NCBI GenBank assembly: GCA_024641085.1
Contig: JAHEDT010000001.1
Span: forward strand, 162,817 to 226,816
Length of the DNA stretch: 64,000 bases
Origin: Geobacteraceae bacterium
GTDB lineage: Bacteria; Desulfobacterota; Desulfuromonadia; Desulfuromonadales; BM103
Reading direction: 5' to 3'
Each line of letters begins with the position of its first letter. Position 1 is the first letter of the stretch. This document shows positions 8,084 to 17,475 of the stretch, one piece after another. The notes under the pieces are model-generated. The model was not told the origin of the DNA, did no database searches, and saw nothing but the letters and a program-made list of their open reading frames with translations. Both the position numbers and the translations under genes were made by a program.

Positions 8084-8584
8084 TTGGCCATATCTACTGA
8101 CGTTCATGGGTACGCGCAGAACCTCCTGACCTGAATCATAGCAGATGCAGACTCTCTCGCCGGAGTCTTTCGGTGGTATGCCACTTGCCGGATAACCCTT
8201 TGCGAGGCAGAGGTCACGGCAGATGAGAGAGTCCGTGCGCGGTCCGAGATTGCCGACACTCCACTGGTGTAGGACCAGGAGCAGCAAAGGGGCAATTGTC
8301 AGAGCTGCAGAAGCCACGACATGCTGCCGGTTCAGCCCCGGAGAGGCTTCAAGGCGCTTCCCCGTAAGATAGCCGAGGACGACCGTCGCCGTCCACAATG
8401 CGAGGAACATCCCGGCCGCCAGGCTGGCCAGAAGCTGTTCGCTTGCGGCGGGCCAAGGGTTGTCGCCAAACAGGTACAGCCACAGGACGCCACTGACTGC
8501 CCCGAAGACCAGCAGGGTCATGATCAGGGCAAGGAACAGTCCCGGGATACCGAACAGCAAGGCGTAGACATGTCTTTTCTGCAT
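8081..8584 (-). CDS. Membrane protein with extracytoplasmic cysteine-rich tail
   Basis: Unrecognised protein of 167 residues from ATG 8584 (an upstream ATG at 8659 would add 25 residues of less typical composition; neither start has a clear ribosome site). Three hydrophobic segments cover about residues 8-38, 52-72 and 88-108. The last 60 residues are polar and hold four cysteines in LICRDLCLAK and RVCICYDSG, which may form disulfides outside the membrane. The gene stands alone: divergent from the AEC transporters and separated from the ArsC-like operon by a terminator. No function inferred. Confidence 0.6.
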   Translation of the reverse strand: MQKRHVYALLFGIPGLFLALIMTLLVFGAVSGVLWLYLFGDNPWPAASEQLLASLAAGMFLALWTATVVLGYLTGKRLEASPGLNRQHVVASAALTIAPLLLLVLHQWSVGNLGPRTDSLICRDLCLAKGYPASGIPPKDSGERVCICYDSGQEVLRVPMNVSRYGQ

Positions 8585-8881
8585 AACAACAATACCGTGG
8601 TTGAATCTTCCGGTGGCGACCGGTTTGCCGAGGCCCATCCGAACGAGCGAATCATACATGATTTAAACTGTTTACACGATTGCCGTCTTGGGCCATGATG
8701 GTGTTGTATGCAGAGGGTTTCACCCTCTCGATGACGGTAACGTGATATTTTTGACCGTGCTCATTTCAGCCTGCGCGGCAGACAAAGACCCACACTCGAG
8801 CCGAAGCACAAGTCATCCGCTTATGCCGCAAGTGCACGCATAAGTTTACAAGAATTCAATCCAACCCACTATCCAGAATAC

Positions 8882-9832
8882 ATGATGCTAGCCGATTTAT
8901 CTTTTGCCATTCACATCACCGCGCCGATCTTCTGTATCCTGGGGTTGGGGATTTTCTTCAAGCGGCGAGGTTTGATCACCGATGATTTTGCCAGGATCGG
9001 TTCCGAACTCGTCTTCAAGGTGACTCTCCCATGCCTGCTGTTCGTCAAGCTGGTCGTGACCGATTTCAGGCATTTTCTACCGACGCAACTGGTCTTTTAT
9101 GCTGTCGTCTCAACTTTGGCCGTGTATTTTCTTCTGGAAAGATTTGCCAGCCCGCGCATTGCCGATCACAGGGACCGGGGCGTGTTTGTCCAGGGCGTCT
9201 TCCGGGGGAATCTGGGCATTATCGGCTTGGCTTACTGCCTGAGTGCTTTCGGGGAGCAGGTCGTGCCGATTGCCTCGATTTACCTGGCTTTCGTGACGAC
9301 CCTCTACAATGTGCTGGCAGTGATTACCCTGACCCGACACCAGGAACAGTCCACAAATGGGAAAAGGACTCAGTTCATCATCAACGGAATCGTCAAAAAT
9401 CCCCTGATTCTGGCAATCGCCGCCGGTGTCGGTCTGTCGTTGAGCGGAATAGCCGTTCCCCGGATCATCCTCAACACCGGGAGCTATTTCGCCCAGATGA
9501 CCCTGCCGTTGGCCCTGCTCTGTGCCGGGGCTTCGATCCGCCTCAGGGAATTCCAGACCTCGCCGCCACTCTATTGGGCCATGGCGTGCAAACTGTTCCT
9601 GGTGCCGCTGCTGGTCACAGCGGGAGGGGTCGCCATCGGCCTGCGCGGTGAAAGCCTGGGAGTCCTGTTCCTGATGTTTTCCGCACCTGCAGCAGCTGTC
9701 AGCTATCCCATGGCCCAGGCGTTTGGCGCCAACCATCACCTGGCGGCGGCAATCATTGCCGCAACCTCCCTGGGATCGATCGTGTCCTCGACGCTGGGGA
9801 TCTTCCTGCTCCGGGTGTTCTCCCTTATCTAG
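8882..9832 (+). CDS. AEC family transporter, copy 1
   Basis: Inner-membrane carrier of the auxin-efflux-carrier (AEC) superfamily, which moves organic anions such as malate or malonate in bacteria. At 316 residues with about ten hydrophobic segments it has the family length. Typical stretches are FKVTLPCLLF in the first half and MTLPLALLCAGASI, then SAPAAAVSYPMAQAFG in the second half. Start ATG 8882 (a second ATG follows at once). A second AEC gene starts 35 bases downstream, so the pair is probably one transcript. Substrate unknown. Confidence 0.82.
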   Translation: MMLADLSFAIHITAPIFCILGLGIFFKRRGLITDDFARIGSELVFKVTLPCLLFVKLVVTDFRHFLPTQLVFYAVVSTLAVYFLLERFASPRIADHRDRGVFVQGVFRGNLGIIGLAYCLSAFGEQVVPIASIYLAFVTTLYNVLAVITLTRHQEQSTNGKRTQFIINGIVKNPLILAIAAGVGLSLSGIAVPRIILNTGSYFAQMTLPLALLCAGASIRLREFQTSPPLYWAMACKLFLVPLLVTAGGVAIGLRGESLGVLFLMFSAPAAAVSYPMAQAFGANHHLAAAIIAATSLGSIVSSTLGIFLLRVFSLI

Positions 9833-9867
9833 AGGGCGGTATTGATCGCCCATCGTATTGACCTGCC

Positions 9868-10773
9868 ATGACAGAACTGTTCAGCGTCTTTATCAATGTG
9901 ATCATGCCGGTCTTCGGCATCGTTCTGCTCGGCTACCTGCTGGGAGGTCGTCTGGCCCTGGAGGCCAGAACCCTGACCCGTTTGGCCTATTACGTGTTCG
10001 CACCGGCGTTCATTTTCAGGGCCATCGGCAGCTCTGCCATACCCTTGACGAGCGCTGCCAAGATGCTCTGCTTCATCGTGGCGACCCACCTGCTGGCCGC
10101 CCTGGCTGCAGGCGGGATCGCCAGGTTGATGGGGCGGTCACGGGAGATGATTGCCGCCTTCGTGATGATCGCCGTGTTCGGCAACGTCGGCAATTACGGG
10201 TTGGCAATGATCCGTTTCCGGCTTGGTGATGAGGCTGTCGCGCCGGCAACCATCTATTTTGTGGCGATCAGCATCACAGCCTTCGCGGTCTCTGTGGGTG
10301 CCGCCGGCTGGGCCCATGGCGGCAGCCGCGGCGCATTGGGCCGCATGCTGAAAACGCCTGCCCTGTGGGCAGCGGTTCCCGGACTGATTGCTTCCCACGG
10401 CGGCCTGGAGCCGCCGCTGCTGTTGTCGCGCCTGATTGGCCTGCTGGCCGACGCAATGATCCCGGTCATGCTGTTCGCCCTGGGTCTGCAGATGCTCGAA
10501 CAGAAGCGGATTTGCCTGACCACCGATGTCGTGGTCGCCTCGTCTGTCCGCTTGCTGCTGGCCCCGGTCCTGGCGTGCCTGGTGGCAATCCCTTTTGGCC
10601 TGTCTCAGATTGACTACGCTGCCGGCGTTCTGCAGGCGAGTATGCCCACGGCCATCTTTGTAGCCATCATTTCCAGGGAAAATAATATTGTTCCGGAGTT
10701 CGCCACCTCCGTGGTGCTTTTCTCGACCCTTGCCAGCCTGGTGACCTTGACCTTGATCATGGTCATCCTGTAA
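9868..10773 (+). CDS. AEC family transporter, copy 2
   Basis: Second auxin-efflux-carrier family permease, 301 residues, about ten membrane helices. Family-like stretches are GIVLLGYLLGGRLALEARTL, RLAYYVFAPAFIF, GNVGNYGLAMIRF and MIPVMLFALGLQ. It is clearly diverged from the preceding copy, so this is an old duplication or two independent members rather than a recent repeat. After the stop a perfect eight-pair hairpin (10803-10823) without a T tract may end the transcript. Substrate unknown. Confidence 0.82.
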   Translation: MTELFSVFINVIMPVFGIVLLGYLLGGRLALEARTLTRLAYYVFAPAFIFRAIGSSAIPLTSAAKMLCFIVATHLLAALAAGGIARLMGRSREMIAAFVMIAVFGNVGNYGLAMIRFRLGDEAVAPATIYFVAISITAFAVSVGAAGWAHGGSRGALGRMLKTPALWAAVPGLIASHGGLEPPLLLSRLIGLLADAMIPVMLFALGLQMLEQKRICLTTDVVVASSVRLLLAPVLACLVAIPFGLSQIDYAAGVLQASMPTAIFVAIISRENNIVPEFATSVVLFSTLASLVTLTLIMVIL

Positions 10774-10802
10774 CGCTCTATCTCCCCTTCGCTGCCGCGA
10801 GA

Positions 10803-10823
10803 GAGGCCGGCGTCCCCGGCCTC
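10803..10823 (+). terminator. GC hairpin after the AEC pair
   Basis: GAGGCCGG, loop CGTCC, CCGGCCTC. Perfect stem but no T tract, so a factor-dependent or weak terminator at most. Confidence 0.3.
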
Positions 10824-11018
10824 CAACCGGCCGCTTCACTCCAGAAAATCACGTCCCGGCCCCGGGCCGTCTGAGGTCCCTTCTTGAGATGACGAGAAGA
10901 TTTGCCAGCCGCATGGTAGAATTATAGTCAATCTGGGCTTTCCCTGCCGTCCCGGTGCGGGCCACGCCGCAAAATCCGCAGACCGACGGCCAGCTTATTA
11001 CGCAACCAGGAGCCCCCT

Positions 11019-11822
11019 ATGATAAGCCTCTCCCTGGCAAGCTTTGCTAGGCTGCCGCTTGTACTCGCTGTTCTGGCGGTTTTTTTCGGAGGTTGTGCAA
11101 CTCGACCCGCTGCTGTTCACGACCCCGGCCCTGATACCGTGCCCGTGGCAAGTCCTCCTGCCACGCTCGAGGGCGATGCTTTCGCCCTTGAAGGCGAGTT
11201 TGTGGAGGTTGCCACCGAACCGGTGTTCGACCCGTTGAGCGGCTACAACCGGGTGATGACCCAGGTCAACGACAGGATCTATTTCTGGCTGCTCAAACCG
11301 GTCGCCCAGGGTTACCGTGCGGTGATGCCCGAGGGGGCCCGGCTGGGGGTCGGGCGTTTTTTCCGCAACCTGCTGATGCCAGTACGTTTTGTCAACAACC
11401 TGCTGCAACTGAAACCGAAACAGGCCGGGACCGAACTGGCGCGCTTCGTGGTCAACACGACAGTCGGCGTGCTCGGTTTCGGTGATCCGGCGGCAAACAG
11501 CTACGGACTGCAGGCCTATCCGGAGGATTTCGGCCAGACCCTTGGTCATTACGGGGTTGGCAGCGGCTTTCACATCGTGCTGCCGCTGCTTGGACCTTCC
11601 AACCTGCGCGACGCTCTCGGACTCATCCCCGACTATTTTCTCGATCCGGTCAGTTACATCGACGACACCGAGACGCAGCTGGCCGTGCGTGCCTATGACC
11701 GGGTCAACTATACTTCCCTGCATATCGGGGAGTACGAGAGCCTGAAAAAGGACGCCGTCGACCTCTACACCTTCCTTAGAGACGGTTATGAACAGCGCCG
11801 GATCACACAGATCGAGGAGTAG
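11019..11822 (+). CDS. mlaA: MlaA (VacJ) family outer-membrane lipoprotein
   Basis: Outer-membrane lipoprotein that removes phospholipid from the outer leaflet and hands it to MlaC. A lipoprotein signal ends in the lipobox FGGCATRP. The mature protein shows the family pattern: DPLSGYNRVMTQVNDRIYFW, RVGRFF-type stretch GVGRFFRNLLMPVRFVNNLL, RFVVNTTVGVLGFGDPA and DFGQTLGHYGVGSGFHIVLP. AGGAG precedes ATG 11019 by seven bases. It is first of three tightly packed genes (mlaC starts two bases after its stop). Confidence 0.92.
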   Translation: MISLSLASFARLPLVLAVLAVFFGGCATRPAAVHDPGPDTVPVASPPATLEGDAFALEGEFVEVATEPVFDPLSGYNRVMTQVNDRIYFWLLKPVAQGYRAVMPEGARLGVGRFFRNLLMPVRFVNNLLQLKPKQAGTELARFVVNTTVGVLGFGDPAANSYGLQAYPEDFGQTLGHYGVGSGFHIVLPLLGPSNLRDALGLIPDYFLDPVSYIDDTETQLAVRAYDRVNYTSLHIGEYESLKKDAVDLYTFLRDGYEQRRITQIEE

Positions 11823-11824
11823 TC

Positions 11825-12451
11825 ATGCCACACCTGTTAACCAGCATCCTCTGTCTCTGCCTTTCTGTCGCCCCGGCCCTGGCCGGCGACCTGGACGAGG
11901 TGCGCGATTTACTCAAGGGTAAGATCGATAGCGTGGTGGTGCAGCTGCAGGACAAGACGCCGGACAAGGCTCTCAGGAACGAGCGGATTCTCGATATCGT
12001 CGCACCGATCTTCGACTACCAGACCATGGCCAAGCTGAGCCTGGGTTCGAAGTACTGGCCCAGTCTCAACCAGGCGAAACAGCTCGAATTCTCAAACCTC
12101 TTTATCCAGCGCCTGCAGGCCTCCTACCTTGACAAGCTCGATCTCTACACCGACGAGGAGATCCTCTATGGGGAGCCGCGCGCGGAAGGCAAAACAGTCC
12201 ATATGCCGACGATCATGGTGTCCAAAGACAGCCGTATCGGCATGCTCTACAAGTTCTACCGCACGGCCCAGGGATGGAAAATCTACGATGTGGAGATCGG
12301 CGGGGTGAGCGTCATCCAGACCTACCGTTCTCAATTCGACGGTGTCCTCAGCGATGGGTCCATCGACGACCTGCTTGGCAAACTCAAGAGCGACAGCAGT
12401 TTTGCCCTTCCCGATCCGGTTGACAAGGGTGTCCGCCCGGGAGCCAAGTAA
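11825..12451 (+). CDS. mlaC: MlaC-family periplasmic phospholipid-binding protein
   Basis: Periplasmic carrier of the MlaC/Ttg2D family, which shuttles phospholipid between MlaA and the inner membrane. Signal peptide LLTSILCLCLSVAPALA, then a 190-residue mature domain. Family features: KALRNERILDIVAPIFDYQTM, followed by LGSKYWPSLNQAKQ, and WKIYDVEIGGVSVIQTYRSQ near the end. GAGGAG before ATG 11825 lies inside the end of mlaA. The next gene is an RND exporter instead of the usual MlaFEDB ABC transporter. Confidence 0.88.
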   Translation: MPHLLTSILCLCLSVAPALAGDLDEVRDLLKGKIDSVVVQLQDKTPDKALRNERILDIVAPIFDYQTMAKLSLGSKYWPSLNQAKQLEFSNLFIQRLQASYLDKLDLYTDEEILYGEPRAEGKTVHMPTIMVSKDSRIGMLYKFYRTAQGWKIYDVEIGGVSVIQTYRSQFDGVLSDGSIDDLLGKLKSDSSFALPDPVDKGVRPGAK

Positions 12452-12452
12452 T

Positions 12453-14951
12453 ATGTTGAAACCCTGTTACGACAAGCTCATCCTTGCCTATCCGAAAACC
12501 GTCTTGCTGGTGATGCTGCTGGTGTTGACCGCACTGGGGTATCAGGCCCGCAAGCTCGAGATCGACGCCTCGGCCGAGACCCTGGTCCTCGAGGATGACA
12601 AAGACCTGCAATTCACGCGCCTGGTCAATGACCGCTATGGCAGTTCGGATTTCCTGGTCATCTCCTACATCCCGAGCGGCGATCTCTTCTCGGACGGAGT
12701 GCTGGCCGACCTGGCGACACTGCGTGACGAGATCGAGGCCCTCGAGGGGGTCGACTCAGTCATTTCGATTCTCGATGTCCCCCTGCTGGAAAGTCCGCCG
12801 CGACCGGTCAAGGAGCTGGTTTACGATGTCAAGACTCTCGAATCGGCGGAGGTCGATCGTGGGTTGGCCCGCCTGGAATTTCAGAACAGCCCCATTTACC
12901 GTAACCTTCTGGTCAGCCCCGACCTGCGTGCCACCGCTCTGCAGGTGAACCTGCCCGATGACCCACTCTTCAAACAACTCCTCGAGCGTCGCAACGCGCT
13001 CCGCAGGAAGGCTGACACCAATAGCCTTTCGGCGGCTGAGCGCGCCGAACTGCAAGACGTCCAGGATCGCTTCAAGACTCATCGCGACGCGACGCGGCTC
13101 AGCCAGCACCACAACATCGAGGAGGTCCGGGCCGTCATGGCCAGGCACCGGGGTTCGGCCGAGCTCTTCCTGGGCGGTGTCAGCATGATTGCCGACGACC
13201 TGATCTATTTCATCAAGAGCGATCTGAAGGTCTTCGGCTTAAGCGTCCTCTCCCTGTTGGCGTTAACCTTGTGGCTGATCTTCAGGCAGTTGCACTGGGT
13301 TGTCCTCCCCCTGCTCTGCAGCGTCCTTTCGGTGGCCGCCACCTGTGGCCTGCTGGGTATGTTCGGCTGGGAGGTCACGGTCATATCCTCCAACTTCATC
13401 TCCCTGCAGCTGATCATCACCATGTCGGTGGTCATCCACCTGATCGTCCGTTACCGCGAGCTCATCTGCATGGATCCCGGGGCCCCACAGAGGGTTCTGG
13501 TCCAGGAGACCGTCCTCTCCATGGTCAAGCCCTGTAGTTTTGCTGTGCTCACCACGGTGGCCGGCTTCAGCTCCCTGATCCTGTGCGACATTCTGCCGGT
13601 GATCAATTTCGGCTGGATGATGAGCGCCGGAATCGGCATATCGTTGCTGCTGACCTTCATCCTCTTCCCGTGCATGCTGATGTTGATGCCCACAAGCATA
13701 CCCATCTCCTGCCAGGTCTCGTTTTCCATCAGCAGGGCCCTGGGAACCTTTACCGAAAGGCATGGCCGGCTGATCATGGCCCTCAGCCTCCTGCTGCTGG
13801 CCGGCAGTGTCCTTGGCGTCACGCGGCTGGTGGTGGAAAACAGTTTCATCGACTATTTCAGAGAGTCGACGGAGATTTACCAGGGGATGAAAGTGATCGA
13901 TGAAAAACTGGGGGGGACGACGCCCCTGGATGTCCTGGTGAGCTTTCCTGGCGACGAGGCGGCACCGGCAGAGCAGGCAGGCAGCGAGCCGATGGGGGTC
14001 TTTGCGGAACTCGAGGCGGAGTTCGAGGCGGAAAAGAGCCAGGCCCAGTACTGGTTCACTGATCGGAAGATGGCGAAGGTCGAGAGGGTTCACGACTACC
14101 TCAACGCCCTGCCGGAGACAGGCAAGATCCTCTCCCTGGGTACGATGCTCAAGGTCGGGCGCCGCATCAACCAGGGCCAGGAGCTGGACAATTTCCAGCT
14201 GGCCCTGATCTACAACGAGTTGCCGGAGACCTATCGCCGGATCATCCTGAGCCCCTATGTCTCCGTGGAGCACAACCAGGTGCGCTTCGCTCTGCGGGTC
14301 AAGGATTCGGACAAGAACCTGCGGCGCAACGAGCTGTTACGGTCCATACGGCAGGACGTGCCCCGGGAACTCGGCATCCCGCAGGAGGACGTGCAGCTTG
14401 CCGGGCTGCTGCTTTTGTACAACAACATGCTGCAGAGCCTTTTTTCCTCGCAGATTTTGACCATGGGAGCGGTGGTGGCCGCCTTGATGCTGATGTTCCT
14501 GATCCTCTTCCGTTCGCTGAAGATCTCCCTCATCGCCATCTTCCCCAATCTCCTCTCAGTGGGGACTGTTCTGGGATTCATGGGATGGGTGGGGATCCCC
14601 CTTGACATGATGACCATCACCATCGCGGCGATCAGCGTCGGCATTGCCGTCGATGATACCATCCATTACATCCATCGGTTTAGGAGCGAGTTTGCCAAGA
14701 ACGGCAATTACCTTGCGACAATGCATCGCTGTCACGGCAGCATCGGCTATGCCATGTACTACACTTCGGTGACCATCGTCATCGGTTTTTCGATTCTGGT
14801 GCTCTCCAATTTCATCCCGAGCATCTATTTTGGGTTGCTCACCGTACTGGCGATGGTCATCGCCCTGTTGGCGGCCCTGACCCTGCTGCCGCAGCTGATC
14901 GTCCTGCTGAAGCCCTTCGGGCCCGAGACGGAAGCTGCTCGCACCAGATAG
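12453..14951 (+). CDS. RND/MMPL-type lipid exporter
   Basis: Large inner-membrane protein (832 residues) of the RND superfamily, two halves each with one leading helix, a periplasmic loop and a block of five helices. ATG 12453 follows the mlaC stop by one base, with GGGAG before it. Sterol-sensing/RND helix motifs appear at GVSMIADDLIYFIKSDLK and, in the second half, GIPLDMMTITIAAISVGIAV then DDTIHYIHRFRSEF. The first periplasmic loop contains a helical stretch near ERRNALRRKADTNSLSAAER. By context it should energise phospholipid movement for MlaA/MlaC, replacing MlaFED, as RND proteins do in hopanoid (HpnN) loci. Direction of transport is not deducible. No hopanoid genes are near. Confidence 0.85.
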   Translation: MLKPCYDKLILAYPKTVLLVMLLVLTALGYQARKLEIDASAETLVLEDDKDLQFTRLVNDRYGSSDFLVISYIPSGDLFSDGVLADLATLRDEIEALEGVDSVISILDVPLLESPPRPVKELVYDVKTLESAEVDRGLARLEFQNSPIYRNLLVSPDLRATALQVNLPDDPLFKQLLERRNALRRKADTNSLSAAERAELQDVQDRFKTHRDATRLSQHHNIEEVRAVMARHRGSAELFLGGVSMIADDLIYFIKSDLKVFGLSVLSLLALTLWLIFRQLHWVVLPLLCSVLSVAATCGLLGMFGWEVTVISSNFISLQLIITMSVVIHLIVRYRELICMDPGAPQRVLVQETVLSMVKPCSFAVLTTVAGFSSLILCDILPVINFGWMMSAGIGISLLLTFILFPCMLMLMPTSIPISCQVSFSISRALGTFTERHGRLIMALSLLLLAGSVLGVTRLVVENSFIDYFRESTEIYQGMKVIDEKLGGTTPLDVLVSFPGDEAAPAEQAGSEPMGVFAELEAEFEAEKSQAQYWFTDRKMAKVERVHDYLNALPETGKILSLGTMLKVGRRINQGQELDNFQLALIYNELPETYRRIILSPYVSVEHNQVRFALRVKDSDKNLRRNELLRSIRQDVPRELGIPQEDVQLAGLLLLYNNMLQSLFSSQILTMGAVVAALMLMFLILFRSLKISLIAIFPNLLSVGTVLGFMGWVGIPLDMMTITIAAISVGIAVDDTIHYIHRFRSEFAKNGNYLATMHRCHGSIGYAMYYTSVTIVIGFSILVLSNFIPSIYFGLLTVLAMVIALLAALTLLPQLIVLLKPFGPETEAARTR

Positions 14952-14963
14952 TACGGACGCTGA

Positions 14964-15668
14964 TTATCCTGCCGGTTGAAACCTGTAACCGACTCCGTGA
15001 ACAGTGAGCAGAAACTGCGGCGACGACGGGTCCGGTTCAATTTTCTTGCGTAACTGGGCGATATGCTGGTCGAGGGTCCTGGTGGTTCCGAAATAGTCAA
15101 TCCCCCAGGCGGCATTGAGCAGATCATTGCGTGAAAGGACCTGATTTGGACGGGCCTGAAAAATTTCCAGGAGTTTCATCTCCCGCGAGGTCAGGCTGTA
15201 TGAGCGGTCACCGACAGTGACCTGGTAGGTTTTACGGTCGACCAGGGCCTGTCCTATGGGGAACCGTTCCGGCAGGGTGCCCGGCGACTCTGCCTGCTGG
15301 TTCCGCACCCGGCGCAGGACTGCGGCGATGCGCGCACGCAGCTCGTGCAGACCGAAGGGCTTGGTGACGTAATCGTCGGCACCGAGTTCGAGTCCGACCA
15401 CCTTGTCGATTTCCTCTCCTTTGGCGGTCAGCATGATGAGCGGCGTGCGGCCGTCGTTTTTCCTGATCTCCCTGCAGACATCGTAGCCGCTCAGCTCCGG
15501 CATCATGACATCGAGCAGGACCAGGTCGGGAGCCTCGCGGTGAAAGCAGTCCAGGGCCTGCCTGCCGTCCGCGCAGGGCAAAACCTGGTAGCCTTCGCCT
15601 TCGAGCAGGTCGATCAGCCCCTGGCGCAGGTTGGGGTCGTCTTCGGCGATCAGCACGCGGATGCTCAT
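14964..15668 (-). CDS. OmpR/PhoB-type response regulator
   Basis: Transcription factor of a two-component system. Receiver domain residues 3-115 with acidic pocket EDD at 9-11, phospho-acceptor Asp53 in LVLLDVMMPE and Lys in TKPFGLHEL; winged-helix DNA-binding domain about 135-230 (SLTSREMKLLEIF, GTTRTLDQHIAQLRKKIE). Its ATG overlaps the stop of the kinase gene upstream (ATGA), so the two are translationally coupled. AGGTGAT precedes the start. Targets unknown. Confidence 0.93.
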   Translation of the reverse strand: MSIRVLIAEDDPNLRQGLIDLLEGEGYQVLPCADGRQALDCFHREAPDLVLLDVMMPELSGYDVCREIRKNDGRTPLIMLTAKGEEIDKVVGLELGADDYVTKPFGLHELRARIAAVLRRVRNQQAESPGTLPERFPIGQALVDRKTYQVTVGDRSYSLTSREMKLLEIFQARPNQVLSRNDLLNAAWGIDYFGTTRTLDQHIAQLRKKIEPDPSSPQFLLTVHGVGYRFQPAG

Positions 15669-17338
15669 GCATCACCTCCCGTTGGTACAGTGAGTTGGAA
15701 ACAAGCCCCGCCGCTGGTGTTCGGACAAAAGACCAGGGTCCCGCCGAGTCCTTCGGCGAGCTGGCGGGCGATGCTCAGTCCGAGTCCGCTCCCTTGCTGG
15801 CGGGCGGTCAGCGACGTGTCGACCCGATGGAACTTATCAAAAATCTGCTGGCGGTGGCTGCTGGGAATGCCGGGACCCTGGTCGCTGATGCGCAGCAGCC
15901 ATCGGCCTTGCTGCGGTTGCAATTCGACCCGCAATAGCTTGCCGGCGGCGGCATATTTGATGGCGTTGTCGATCAGGTTGAGCACGATCTGTTCAAGCGC
16001 GTCACGGTCGCTCATGATCAGGGCCGAAGTGGCCTCGATCTGCCGCGCCAACTGCATACCGGCTTCCTCGATGCGCACCAGCTGGCTGTCCAGCAGCCCG
16101 TGCAGCAGGGCGGCCAGGTCCAGCTCTTCCCTGGCAAACTTGCGGCGGCCCTGTTCGAGTCGGCTGAAATCGAGCACGTTGTTGACCAGCCGGGTTAGGC
16201 GCTGGCTCTCGCGGATGATCACCTTCAGGTAACGTCTCTGTTTGTCTGGATCCTCGATGCGCTTTTCACCGAGCAGTTCGGCATACATGCGAATCGTGGT
16301 GAGCGGAGTCTTCAGCTCGTGCGAGACGCTTGAGACGAAAGAGGTCTTTTGCCAGGCATCCACCTGGTTACGGTGAGCCTGCCAGAGCAGCAACGAACCA
16401 CCGAGCAGGATAGCGACCATGAAGGTGCCGACCAGCAGCGAGGCGAGCAGGAGGAAACTGCCGCCAGTGGCCCCGTCCGGACTGTTTGCATAAGCGGCAA
16501 CCAGCCAGTGCGGCAGGCCGATGATGGCGGCAGTGGCCAGCGGCAGGCTGTCGGGGGTGATGTCCAGGCGCCCGACCTGGTGGAAGATCGCTCCATTGCC
16601 ATCGATCAGGGCATAGGTTTCAGTGTCGGGTGGCTCAGCCGGGAAGTTGCCGAGCAGGCGGCCCATCAGGGCCATCATTTCGACCTCGACACCGATCCGT
16701 TGCGGCCGGCCGGCCCACTCGTACCAACCGAGCAGGTGCAGGCTGTTGTCGGCGAACCAGGGCCGCCAGCCGCTGGTCCCGGCTCTGGCTGCGTCTGGCG
16801 CCGGCGCCCCGCTGATGTCTGCCGAGGCCGGGGCCTGCTTGGCGAGTTCGCGGAGCTCCCTGCGCTCCAGCAGGATGCTGCTCGCCTGATCGGTGGCGGT
16901 CTTTGCGGCGATATCGCCAGGCGGTCCCTGCCAGGCGGCTGGGTTGGCGAACAGGGAGCGGTAGCGGCGGATGAAGTCACCCTCCTCATCGCTCGACGGC
17001 ATTTCGGGGTCGGGATAGCGCAGGCCGTGGCCGCGCTCCCAGATAAAGACATTTCGAACCAGAGGGTTGCCGCGCTTCCATTCTTCAAGCCGGTCAGCCT
17101 GGCGGGCAGGGTTCTCTTGCGGCAGGTTGCGCAGCGTTTCGAGCAAGCCGTCCTTGACCTCGGCAATGGCCAGATCGAGATTGCCGGCAATCGCCGCGCT
17201 GCGGTCGCCGGCCGCTGCCCTGGCACTGTTGGCCAGGCGGTTCTCTTCGCTCTTGAGCAGGTAAAGAGCGCCGAGGCCCAACATCAGGGTCGGGACCAGC
17301 AGTAGCAGCCAGGTTGTGATGAGTCGTAGTCGAGTCAT
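15665..17338 (-). CDS. Membrane sensor histidine kinase
   Basis: Partner kinase of the OmpR-type regulator that follows it. 557 residues: first membrane helix about 7-28, a large extracytoplasmic sensing region to about residue 285, second helix FLLLASLLVGTFMVAILLGG, then directly the dimerisation helix with His340 in SSVSHELKTPLTTI, N-box NLIDNAIKYAAAG, and DQGPGIP, then GSGLGLSIARQLAEGLGGT. No HAMP linker is apparent between the second helix and the H-box. The sensing region has no domain I can name. The 3' end overlaps the regulator by four bases. Confidence 0.9.
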   Translation of the reverse strand: MTRLRLITTWLLLLVPTLMLGLGALYLLKSEENRLANSARAAAGDRSAAIAGNLDLAIAEVKDGLLETLRNLPQENPARQADRLEEWKRGNPLVRNVFIWERGHGLRYPDPEMPSSDEEGDFIRRYRSLFANPAAWQGPPGDIAAKTATDQASSILLERRELRELAKQAPASADISGAPAPDAARAGTSGWRPWFADNSLHLLGWYEWAGRPQRIGVEVEMMALMGRLLGNFPAEPPDTETYALIDGNGAIFHQVGRLDITPDSLPLATAAIIGLPHWLVAAYANSPDGATGGSFLLLASLLVGTFMVAILLGGSLLLWQAHRNQVDAWQKTSFVSSVSHELKTPLTTIRMYAELLGEKRIEDPDKQRRYLKVIIRESQRLTRLVNNVLDFSRLEQGRRKFAREELDLAALLHGLLDSQLVRIEEAGMQLARQIEATSALIMSDRDALEQIVLNLIDNAIKYAAAGKLLRVELQPQQGRWLLRISDQGPGIPSSHRQQIFDKFHRVDTSLTARQQGSGLGLSIARQLAEGLGGTLVFCPNTSGGACFQLTVPTGGDA

Positions 17339-17435
17339 AGGCTAAAATCGAGTTGAGAATATAGAATACAGAAGAAGTGTCATGCATTCTACCTGCTGTG
17401 TTCAGTCACCTGTTTCCTGTCTTGCCTGTTTTATC

Positions 17436-17462
17436 CCGGGGCGGGAAAACTCCCCGCCCCGG
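17436..17462. terminator. Strong GC hairpin between VWA and kinase genes
   Basis: CCGGGGCGGG (17436-17445) pairs perfectly with CCCGCCCCGG (17453-17462) around a seven-base loop. Neither side has a T tract. It lies 14 bases past the stop of the VWA gene, so it probably stabilises or ends that message. Confidence 0.4.
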
Positions 17463-17475
17463 CCACCATAACAGA

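Noticed and set aside
13263..14273. 336-codon minus-strand open frame in the RND gene
   Set aside because: Antisense shadow of a well-conserved membrane protein; rich in His, Gln and Asp as expected from reverse-complement membrane codons.
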